Below, piece after piece: positions 36,264-44,182 of a stretch of DNA of 64,000 nucleotides. Position 1 is the first letter of the stretch. Each line of letters opens with the position of its first letter. Under the pieces are notes generated by a model, which did not search any database, was not told where the DNA came from, and was given only the letters and a program-made list of their open reading frames with translations. The stretch is taken from positions 102,001-166,000 of the forward strand of contig NZ_CP072842.1 of assembly GCF_017948305.1 (NCBI RefSeq), in the 5' to 3' direction. This stretch comes from Faecalibacter bovis. Lineage in GTDB: Bacteria; Bacteroidota; Bacteroidia; Flavobacteriales; Weeksellaceae. The position numbers and the translations under genes are program-made.

Positions 36264-37766
36264 CTAGCAGCAAGAAGTAGATTCTTCTTGATTCGTTGGA
36301 TTGCTAAAATTTACTGGATATTTCTCTGTAAAACATCCAAAACAATGGTTTCTACTTCCTAAAAGATCAGCTAAATTATCTACTGATAAGAAATCTAACG
36401 AATCTACATCCAAGTATTCTTCCACTTCTTTAATCGACTTGTTTCCTGAAATTAAATCTGCTTTTGTAGGCATATCAATTCCTAAATAACAAGGTGCAAT
36501 AATTGGTGGCGAAGCCGAACGGAAATGAATTTCTTTTGCTCCAGCTTCTTTTAAAATCTTGATTAATAATTTAGAAGTAGTTCCACGTACAATTGAATCA
36601 TCTAAAACCACTAATCGTTTATTTTTGATACGATTTGCAATAGGATTCAATTTTAAGTTCACAATACGTTCACGCATTTCCTGAGATGGAACGATGAACG
36701 AACGAGACATGTATCTATTTTTAACTAAAATTGGTTCGTATGGAATTCCTGATGCTTCTGAATAACCAATTGCTGATGGAATACCAGAATCTGGTACACC
36801 AATAACTAAATCGGCTTCTATTGGAGATTGTTCGTATAATTTACGTCCAGATTCTACACGTAAATCATAAATTTCATTTCCTTCGATATTCGAATCAGGA
36901 CGAGCAAAATAAATGTACTCAAACGCACAAATATTTTTTTGAGATGGTTGGTTCAATGAATATGATTTCAATCCATCCTGGTTAACAACAACGATTTCTC
37001 CTGGTTCTACATCTCGGATAAACTCTGCTCCAACAGCATCTAAAGCACACGTTTCAGAACTAAAAACATAAGCATCGCCAATTTTACCCATACATAATGG
37101 ACGAATTCCGTTTGGATCACGGAAAGCCGCTAATTGATTATTTGCTAATAAAAGAACAGAATAAGCTCCTTTAATTTTTTCAGTCCCTTTCTGAATTGCC
37201 TCTTGAATATCTAAATGAGAATATTTTTGAATCGAACGTAAAAGAACTTCTGTATCAGAAGTAGCTAAAAATGGTAAACCTTCGGCTTCTAATTCTTTAC
37301 GCAATTCATCTACCTCAATTAAATTTCCGTTGTGGGCTATAGAAAAGTGTGGTTTTCCGTAGATATTGTACGTGTATAATGGTTGGATATTGCGACGACT
37401 ACCATCTCCTGCTGTTGTGTATCGAGTATGTCCGATAGCAGCATTTCCTTGATAATCTTCGATTTGATCCTCCATCGTTTTAAAAACATCTAAAACTAAC
37501 CCAGCTTTTTTGACTGTTTTTAGATTACCATCTTTTAAGAAAGTAACCCCACAAGCCTCTTGTCCACGGTGTTGTAAAGCAAACAAACCAAACTGAGTAA
37601 TAGAGTATGTGTTGATGTTTGTTGGTGAATAAATTCCGAACACTCCACATTCTTCATTCACCGAGTCAACAGTATCAGCAGCATATTTTTTTAGAATGTT
37701 ACGTTCGTAAAACTCAGTTAAATACTGCGCTTTTAATTGACTTTTATATGATTTTTTATCAATCAT
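36264..37766 (-). CDS. purF: Amidophosphoribosyltransferase
   Basis: First committed step of purine synthesis: PRPP and glutamine give phosphoribosylamine. It has 500 residues. The N-terminal Ntn-hydrolase domain has its nucleophile at Cys40 (EECGVFGIY), preceded by an unusually long 39-residue N-terminal stretch that would have to be removed as a propeptide. The PRTase domain has the PRPP loop RLVVLDDSIVRGTTS. Cys in NICAFEYIYFARPD, APCYLGIDMP and HCFGCF match the four [4Fe-4S] ligands of the B. subtilis type enzyme. It ends with an extra CC. It is 19 bases after purC, so co-transcribed. Confidence 0.96.
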   Translation of the reverse strand: MIDKKSYKSQLKAQYLTEFYERNILKKYAADTVDSVNEECGVFGIYSPTNINTYSITQFGLFALQHRGQEACGVTFLKDGNLKTVKKAGLVLDVFKTMEDQIEDYQGNAAIGHTRYTTAGDGSRRNIQPLYTYNIYGKPHFSIAHNGNLIEVDELRKELEAEGLPFLATSDTEVLLRSIQKYSHLDIQEAIQKGTEKIKGAYSVLLLANNQLAAFRDPNGIRPLCMGKIGDAYVFSSETCALDAVGAEFIRDVEPGEIVVVNQDGLKSYSLNQPSQKNICAFEYIYFARPDSNIEGNEIYDLRVESGRKLYEQSPIEADLVIGVPDSGIPSAIGYSEASGIPYEPILVKNRYMSRSFIVPSQEMRERIVNLKLNPIANRIKNKRLVVLDDSIVRGTTSKLLIKILKEAGAKEIHFRSASPPIIAPCYLGIDMPTKADLISGNKSIKEVEEYLDVDSLDFLSVDNLADLLGSRNHCFGCFTEKYPVNFSNPTNQEESTSCC

Positions 37767-37785
37767 TTTTCTAAGAGAAAAAGAG

Positions 37786-38508
37786 TTATTTTAAAACTTC
37801 AGAAAGACGGTTGTACACTTCGTGGTAAGCCTCAGATACATCACCTAAGTCACGACGGAAACGGTCTTTGTCTAATTTTTTTCCAGTTTCTACATCCCAT
37901 AAACGACATGTATCTGGTGAAATTTCGTCAGCTAAGATGATGTTACCATCCATGTCTTTACCAAACTCAATTTTGAAATCTGCTAAAATTAAACCTGCTT
38001 TTAAGAATAATTCTTTTAAAGCTTCATTAATTTTATCAGTAATAGCGTATAATTCTTTTAATTCATCATACGTTGCTGCACCTAATAAAACTGCGTGGTG
38101 ATCATTAATTAAAGGATCTCCTAACTCGTCTTTTTTGTAACAGATATCGAAGATTGTTACTGGAGATTTCCCTCCTTCTTCTAATCCTAAACGTTGTGCC
38201 ATTGATCCTGCAACATAGTTTCGAACAACCATTTCGATTGGAATAATTGTTACTTTTTTCACTAATTGCTCACGATCGTTTAATTGCTCAATAAAGTGTG
38301 TTGGGATTCCCTTTTCGATTAAGTAATTAAAGATTAAAGTAGAAATTTTGTTGTTCATTTCTCCTTTGTCTTCAACTGTCCCACGTTTTTGAGCGTTAAA
38401 TGCTGTCGCATCGTCTTTGTAGTATACGATTACTTTATCAGCCTCTTCTGTAGCGTAAACTTGTTTAGCTTTCCCCTCGTAAATGAATTCTTGTTTTGTT
38501 AAGCTCAT
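37786..38508 (-). CDS. purC: SAICAR synthase
   Basis: Joins CAIR and aspartate to give SAICAR. It has 240 residues, standard length. Signatures are [14 protein letters not shown] at the ATP site, [31 protein letters not shown] and [10 protein letters not shown] at the C-terminus. It is the first gene of the purC-purF-purM block. Its leader on the minus strand is built almost only of A and C (CAACAAACAACAAG type). The 500-base gap to purL is filled with short repeats. Confidence 0.97.
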   Translation of the reverse strand: MSLTKQEFIYEGKAKQVYATEEADKVIVYYKDDATAFNAQKRGTVEDKGEMNNKISTLIFNYLIEKGIPTHFIEQLNDREQLVKKVTIIPIEMVVRNYVAGSMAQRLGLEEGGKSPVTIFDICYKKDELGDPLINDHHAVLLGAATYDELKELYAITDKINEALKELFLKAGLILADFKIEFGKDMDGNIILADEISPDTCRLWDVETGKKLDKDRFRRDLGDVSEAYHEVYNRLSEVLK

Positions 38509-39010
38509 CGTTGTTGTTCTTGTTGTTTGTTGTTTTTGGTTTTGTTTGAAATGAAAAAGTCCACTTCGTGTTTGTGTTGTGTGACTAAAACTTGTTCAGG
38601 GTTTTAATCAAATTTCTGATTGATCCTTAGCTTGTTCAAGGCTTTAGATCCCATTTTAAAAACTTGTTCAAGGTTTTTAAGAATTTTCGATTTTAATTGG
38701 TTCAGGATTAAAATCTGTTGTATTCGCTCTGACAAGTCTGAGCAGTATATTTGTTTGTTGTTTGTTCTTGTTTTTAGTAGTGAGATTTTAGATGTTAGTA
38801 TTTAGATTTCTTCAATAATCGTCAGTTCTAGTGTTTCATGTCCTTAACAAAGGATTGAAATGTATCGAGAACTTAGACGATGACTATTTTCAGCTCCTCA
38901 TCTATATCTTTCACTTTTTAGGATGAGATCCTGAAAAAAATTCAGGATGACTCAACCTTTATATTTCAATGATTTGAATAAACTAATTACTCTAATCTAA
39001 ATACTCATTA
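38509..39010. repeat. Repeat-rich spacer between purL and purC
   Basis: 502 bases without a gene. It holds three copies of CTTGTTCA(A/G)GG at 38591, 38631 and 38663, plus a weaker fourth near 38698, spaced 32-40 bases apart. An REP-like unit lies at 38820-38877, and a perfect 8-bp hairpin ATCCTGAA-aaaaa-TTCAGGAT at 38928-38948. On the minus strand the purC leader begins at its low-coordinate end. I see no ORF worth calling. Confidence 0.65.
38820..38877. repeat. Dispersed REP-like repeat, copy 1
   Basis: It starts with CGTCAGTTC and ends with TGTATCGAGAACTTAGAC. The AGTTC/GAACT ends are inverted to each other. The same layout with diverged middle recurs at 55473-55530 in the mobile element. 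Confidence 0.6.
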
Positions 39011-42000
39011 CTAATTTTCTTTAAAATACTTCACTGCATTCTTAAAGATATTCATATAGCTAACGCCAGGAATATTTTTATATAATCCTTCTTCGTAACG
39101 CTCCGGATGTCCCATTCTTCCATAAACTTTCCCACATGGAGAAACAATTCCTTCTACTGCGAAAGTCGATCCGTTTGGATTATATGGCATTTCTGCTGCT
39201 AATTCTCCTTCTAAAGTTACAAATTGTGTTGCGATTTGGCCATTGTCAATTAACTTTTGTAATTCGACTTCGTTTGCTACAAAACGACCTTCTCCGTGAG
39301 AGAATGGAATCCAATATTCTTGTCCTTCCATTCCTTGTAACCAAGGCGAGTGTGATTTGTTGACACGAACTTTCGCTAATTGCGTGATGTGACGACCGAT
39401 TTCGTTAAACGTTAATGTTGGTGTATCCTCTTCTAACGTTTGGATTCTACCATATGGTAATAATCCAGATTTGATTAATCCTTGGAAACCGTTACAAACT
39501 CCTAAAACCAATCCGTCACGATCTAATAAATTATGAATCGCATCTTTAATTTTCTCGTTGCGTAAAACTGTTGCAATAAATTTCCCTGATCCGTCTGGCT
39601 CATCTGCTGCAGAGAAACCACCTGGAACGAATAAAATATTAGCTTGGTTGATTTCGTTTACAAAAGCTTCAACAGAATCCTCAACATCTTGTTTTGTTAA
39701 GTTTTTGAATGGAATTGAAGAAACAACCGCTCCTTCTCTTCTGAATGCTTTTGCAGAATCATATTCAGAATTTGTACCTGGGAAAATCGGAATGAAAACA
39801 CGAGGATTTTCAACCTTAACTTTAGCTGTAGCAATTGGATCTTTTGCTACTAAAGTTTGATCTTTGATTGTACCTTCTGCTTTTGATTTATATGGGAATA
39901 ATGAATGGAATGTTTCTTTCCATTGTTTTTTTAATTCAACTAAGTTGATTGTTTCACCATTGATAACAAAAGTTTTTTCTGCTTGTGTCGTTCCTAAAAC
40001 TGTGTAGTTTGATTGGATTGACGCTGGAATTTCTAAAACCGTTGTATGTTCAATGATAATTGCTCCTGGGTAATATTTTGCTAAATCTAAATCAGAATTG
40101 ATTGTAAATCCGATTTCGTTACCAAAAGCCATATTTGCTAATGTTTCAGCAATTCCTCCAAACTTCACCGTCATCATTGATTTTACGTTTGTACGATCGA
40201 TTGATGAAATGAAGGTGAAAATTTCTTTTACATTTTCAGCATCTAATAAATAATCTTCGTTTTGTGTTGGAACGAAAACTGAAATTTTAGAATTTGATTG
40301 AGCAAATGTTCCTGAAACAATTTGATCATCTGTTGAAGGCGCTACAGCAAACGAAATTAACGTTGGCGGTACATCAATATCTTGGTATGATCCCGACATC
40401 GAATCTTTTCCTCCAATCGCTGGAATTCCGAATTGACGTTGTGCCTCAATTGTTCCTAAAATCGCTGCAAATGGTTTTCCCCAACGTGTAGCTTCGTCTC
40501 TTAACTTTTCAAAATATTCTTGGAAAGTTAATCGAATGTCTTCGTATTTTGCTCCAGCTGCTACAATTTTCGTCATCGAATCAACCACTGCGAAATAACC
40601 ACCGTGGTAGTTTGACCAACGAGAAACAATTGGATTAAAACCGTAAGAAGCAACAGAAACCGCATTTGTAAATCCGTCTGTTGGGAATTTTTGTACTGAA
40701 ACATCTTCTGGTGTATCCATAAATTGGCCACCAAAGGCATTTAAAATTGTAGAACGTCCTACATTGTTGTCAAACATTTCTACCATTCCTTTTTGAGATG
40801 CGTGATTCAATTCTTGCATCATTGCTACAAACGCTTCTTTATTAAAAGGCTTGTTCTCAAAAGGATTATTATCTTCTCCGTTCGCAACCTCAACTTTCGC
40901 TTGTTTACGAACACCGTTTGTATCTAAGAATTTACGATCTAATTCAACAATTTTAGTTCCTTTCCAAACTAAAGTCATTGTATCGTCTGCTGTTACTTCA
41001 GCTACACAAGTTGCGTCTAAGTTTTCAGTTTTTGCTAAAGCAATGAATTTCTCCACATCTTTTGCTTCCACTGCAACCGCCATACGCTCTTGTGATTCAG
41101 AAATTGCTAATTCAGTTCCGTTAAGTCCTGCATATTTTAATGGAACTCTATCTAAATCAACATTGATTCCACGCGCAATTTCTCCGATCGCTACAGAAAC
41201 ACCTCCAGCACCAAAGTCGTTACATTTTTTGATTAATGCTAAAACTTCTGGATTACGGAATAAACGTTGAATTTTACGTTCAACGATCGCGTTTCCTTTT
41301 TGTACCTCAGCCGATAAATCGTCTAATTTTAAACCATCGTGTGTTTTTGATGAACCTGAAGCTCCTCCTACTCCATCACGACCTGTTGCACCACCTAATA
41401 AGATGATTTTGTCTCCTGCAACTGGTTCTTCGCGGCGAACATAATCTTTCTTTACTGCTCCGGCTACAAAACCAACTTCCATACGTTTTGCTTTGTATCC
41501 TTCGTCGTAAATTTCTTTTACGAATGTTGTCGCTAAACCAATTTGGTTTCCGTAAGAACTATATCCATTTGCTGCTTCTTTCGAAATTTTACGTTGTGGT
41601 AATTTACCTAGTAACGTATCTTCAATTTTTTCTAAAGGATTTGCAGCTCCTGTAATACGCATAGCTTGGAAAACGTAAGAACGACCACTTAAAGGGTCAC
41701 GAATTGCTCCACCCACACATGTTGAAGCACCACCGTAAGGTTCTACTTCTGTTGGGTGATTATGCGTTTCATTTTTGAATTGTAATAACCAATCTTCTTC
41801 TACACCGTCCACAGCAATTGGAACAACAATAGAACAAGCATTGATTTCTTCTGAAACGTCAATATTTTTAACAACACCTGTACGAGATAAGTATTTACCC
41901 ATAATCGTTGCTAAGTCCATCATACGAATTGGTTTCGTAATTCCTAACTCTTCACGAATTTTTAAGTAATAATCGTAAGTACGTTGTAAAGTTTCGTTGA

Positions 42001-42718
42001 ATTGAGAATTAAACTGTACGTCAGTAATTTCAGTTTCGAAAGTCGTGTGACGACAGTGATCAGACCAATATGTGTCTAAAACTTTTAATTCTGTATCTGT
42101 TGGATTACGGTTAATAGATTTGAAGTGATCTTGGATGAATAATAAATCATCCATCTCCATAGATAAACCGTATTGATTGTAGATTTCTTTTAAACCTTCT
42201 TCACCAGCTGTTGTAAATCCTTCGATAATTGGAACCTCAGTTGCTTCTGGGTTTGTTCCAATTTCTAATTTATCTAAATCTTTAACACGAGATTCGATTG
42301 GATTAATTAAGTAATCTTGTACTTTTTGTAAGTCTTCCTTAGAAATATCATTGAAAACATACAATAAACCAGATTTTACTTTTACATTATCAACATTCAT
42401 TAAGACTAAACATTGTTCAGCCGAATCATCACGTTGATTATATTGTCCTGGTAAAAATTCTGTAGCGAAATAGTTTTGTGTTTGTGGAAATGAATTGTCT
42501 AAAACTTCATTCAAATCAGTATAAACAATATCAGTTACAGAATCTGCAAATACATTATTTTGAGTAAGTTGCAACTGATTTTCTGTAATACCAAATAGGT
42601 CATAAATAACAAAAACCTTGCACACAATTGTAGGCACAAGGTTTTGTAATTCTATTGTAGTCTTCTGACTAATTACGTCAAAATTTGATTTCTTCTGAAT
42701 GAAAATTCTTTTGTTCAT
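39011..42718 (-). CDS. purL: Phosphoribosylformylglycinamidine synthase (single chain)
   Basis: Makes FGAM from FGAR, ATP and glutamine. The frame is open to 42799, but the -7 box at 42761-42768 lies inside that extension, so the ATG at 42718 (MNKRIFIQKKSNF) is the start and the protein has 1235 residues. It is the large Gram-negative form. The N-terminal PurS-like domain is followed by the linker and FGAMS core (SDHCRHTTFETEI, FKNETHNHPTEVEPYGGAST, GGATGRDGVGGASGSS). The C-terminal glutaminase domain has its nucleophile in GVCNGFQGLI and His/Glu in SHGEGRF, and it ends with GRMGHPERYEEG. It is separately transcribed upstream of purC. Confidence 0.97.
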   Translation of the reverse strand: MNKRIFIQKKSNFDVISQKTTIELQNLVPTIVCKVFVIYDLFGITENQLQLTQNNVFADSVTDIVYTDLNEVLDNSFPQTQNYFATEFLPGQYNQRDDSAEQCLVLMNVDNVKVKSGLLYVFNDISKEDLQKVQDYLINPIESRVKDLDKLEIGTNPEATEVPIIEGFTTAGEEGLKEIYNQYGLSMEMDDLLFIQDHFKSINRNPTDTELKVLDTYWSDHCRHTTFETEITDVQFNSQFNETLQRTYDYYLKIREELGITKPIRMMDLATIMGKYLSRTGVVKNIDVSEEINACSIVVPIAVDGVEEDWLLQFKNETHNHPTEVEPYGGASTCVGGAIRDPLSGRSYVFQAMRITGAANPLEKIEDTLLGKLPQRKISKEAANGYSSYGNQIGLATTFVKEIYDEGYKAKRMEVGFVAGAVKKDYVRREEPVAGDKIILLGGATGRDGVGGASGSSKTHDGLKLDDLSAEVQKGNAIVERKIQRLFRNPEVLALIKKCNDFGAGGVSVAIGEIARGINVDLDRVPLKYAGLNGTELAISESQERMAVAVEAKDVEKFIALAKTENLDATCVAEVTADDTMTLVWKGTKIVELDRKFLDTNGVRKQAKVEVANGEDNNPFENKPFNKEAFVAMMQELNHASQKGMVEMFDNNVGRSTILNAFGGQFMDTPEDVSVQKFPTDGFTNAVSVASYGFNPIVSRWSNYHGGYFAVVDSMTKIVAAGAKYEDIRLTFQEYFEKLRDEATRWGKPFAAILGTIEAQRQFGIPAIGGKDSMSGSYQDIDVPPTLISFAVAPSTDDQIVSGTFAQSNSKISVFVPTQNEDYLLDAENVKEIFTFISSIDRTNVKSMMTVKFGGIAETLANMAFGNEIGFTINSDLDLAKYYPGAIIIEHTTVLEIPASIQSNYTVLGTTQAEKTFVINGETINLVELKKQWKETFHSLFPYKSKAEGTIKDQTLVAKDPIATAKVKVENPRVFIPIFPGTNSEYDSAKAFRREGAVVSSIPFKNLTKQDVEDSVEAFVNEINQANILFVPGGFSAADEPDGSGKFIATVLRNEKIKDAIHNLLDRDGLVLGVCNGFQGLIKSGLLPYGRIQTLEEDTPTLTFNEIGRHITQLAKVRVNKSHSPWLQGMEGQEYWIPFSHGEGRFVANEVELQKLIDNGQIATQFVTLEGELAAEMPYNPNGSTFAVEGIVSPCGKVYGRMGHPERYEEGLYKNIPGVSYMNIFKNAVKYFKEN

Positions 42719-42760
42719 TGTATCGTTTGTGTGTTGTGTTGGTTTTTTTTTGTGTTTCAA

Positions 42761-42788
42761 CAAATGTACATCTACATCAACAAACAAA
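42761..42788 (-). promoter_or_regulatory. Promoter of purL
   Basis: On the minus strand TTTG boxes at 42781-42788, then the exact -7 box TACATTTG at 42761-42768. The transcript would start near 42755, giving a leader of about 37 bases rich in A and C. Confidence 0.65.
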
Positions 42789-42799
42789 TTTTTATACAA

Positions 42800-43186
42800 A
42801 CGAAGGGTTCAAAGCTTCATGAAAATAAAAAAAAATTTGTAGTGGCAATTTTTTACGGTCTGCCGTAGAGACGCTCAACCTTATTATGAGCTATACAAAT
42901 GTTGTAAACTTTAAAAACTAAATTCACCTCTTTAAAAGTGAAGTGCAAATTTAAAAATATTTATTCAAATAAACCAATAGATTTACCTTAAATACTTGAT
43001 ATTTTTTTAATCTTGAATTTTAAGATTTTATTAAGTTTAAAGTTAATTTATATAATTAATAATTTTATTATAATTTAATCAAGCACTCATCGATTTTTGT
43101 GAATTTTTTTCAAAATTTTTAGCATAATTTAAAAACTCATGCCTGAAAAATTTTATTAAAAAATCAAATTATTTCGCTTTACCCCC
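42800..43186. other. Intergenic region upstream of purL
   Basis: About 390 bases, mostly AT-rich. A patch at 42840-42955 is richer in G and C and holds three short hairpins: ACGG-tctg-CCGT, GCTCA with TGAGC, and TTCAC with GTGAA. On the minus strand it ends in nine T (42829-42837), as a small RNA would. The remainder (42960-43186) shows nothing I can name. Confidence 0.35.
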
Positions 43187-43216
43187 GAAAAAAACCTACC
43201 GAAGTAGGAATTTTTT
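43187..43216 (-). terminator. Terminator of the PAS-LuxR gene
   Basis: On the minus strand CCTAC-ttcg-GTAGG followed by seven T, with the stable UUCG tetraloop. Confidence 0.85.
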
Positions 43217-43222
43217 ATGTTT

Positions 43223-43933
43223 TTAAAACTTTGTGAAACTTAATTTATGGATTAATTCGATAAAATTTGTTGAATTTGTTTTGTTCAAAATATTTTTTCG
43301 ATGCGTATCAATTGTATATTTACTAATATTTAATTGACTTGAAATCTCTTGACTGTTCAATCCTTCTTTGATTAAAGTCAAAATCTCAACTTCTCTCTTT
43401 GATAAACCATAACAATTTTCCGAATCAATGTAAATTCCTCTTGCTTTATCAAATGCTTTATGATCGTTAGCAGGTCGTTCCGTATAATCTTCGATTCTTT
43501 TATGAGTGACTAACGTTTTACTTAAATGACCTTGGTTTGTAACCTCTATTGCTTGACAATGTTGCTGAATTGTCATCACAGTACCATTAGCCGCAATGAT
43601 GCGATATGTATATGAAAACAAATATTGAAAATGTTGATTAAAACTTAGATTATTAGTAAATTCTAAATCTCTTTCTTCACATTTAAAGAAATAATCCAAA
43701 TCATCTGGATGAATAATTTGTATTAATTTATCTAAATTAAACGTTTTAACATCATATCCTGTTAAGGTTTTAAACGCATTATTTACGAAGGCAATTTCAT
43801 TTTGGATACAATCATAAATAAAGAAATAACTGTCTATTAATTCAGGTTGGTGTGGATCAACTTGTTCGTTTACTTTCGAACTTTGATTTTGAAACAGCTC
43901 ATTCCACTTTTCATTTTCAGTACTATTAGGCAT
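43223..43933 (-). CDS. PAS domain LuxR-type transcriptional regulator
   Basis: DNA-binding regulator of 236 residues. The N-terminal 130 residues form a PAS fold (SYFFIYDCIQNEIAFVNNAF, then TGYDVKTFNLDKLIQIIHPDD and the strand IIAANGTVMTIQQHCQAIEV). The C-terminal LuxR/GerE helix-turn-helix is LSKREVEILTLIKEGLNSQE followed by NISKYTIDTHRKNILNK. There is no receiver domain, so a ligand or cofactor at the PAS domain is the likely input. It is an orphan: no kinase, target operon or promoter of known type is adjacent. Upstream is the divergent M3 peptidase gene, a possible target. Confidence 0.88.
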   Translation of the reverse strand: MPNSTENEKWNELFQNQSSKVNEQVDPHQPELIDSYFFIYDCIQNEIAFVNNAFKTLTGYDVKTFNLDKLIQIIHPDDLDYFFKCEERDLEFTNNLSFNQHFQYLFSYTYRIIAANGTVMTIQQHCQAIEVTNQGHLSKTLVTHKRIEDYTERPANDHKAFDKARGIYIDSENCYGLSKREVEILTLIKEGLNSQEISSQLNISKYTIDTHRKNILNKTNSTNFIELIHKLSFTKF

Positions 43934-44182
43934 TTTATACTATTTACATTCCTACTTGAGATTAGCAAAGTTTAAATATAAAAAAATAAATCTATTATTA
44001 TAGAAAAATTCTGCATATAAAGATAATCACTTCTTACATATAATTATCTAATTATCAATAAATTTAAAAATTTATCATCACATAAATTAATTACTTATAC
44101 ACTTATCTGTTTTACTAATTTTTGAAGTTTCAAATCTTATATCAATTAAAAAAAGTAATTTTAGCCCAAAGAGTAAATAAAA

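Noticed and set aside
38590-38710. CRISPR array in the purL-purC gap
   Set aside because: The repeats are only 11 bases, imperfect and unevenly spaced, and no cas gene is in the window.
42719-42799. 27-codon N-terminal extension of PurL
   Set aside because: The -7 box TACATTTG lies inside it and the family N-terminus begins at 42718.
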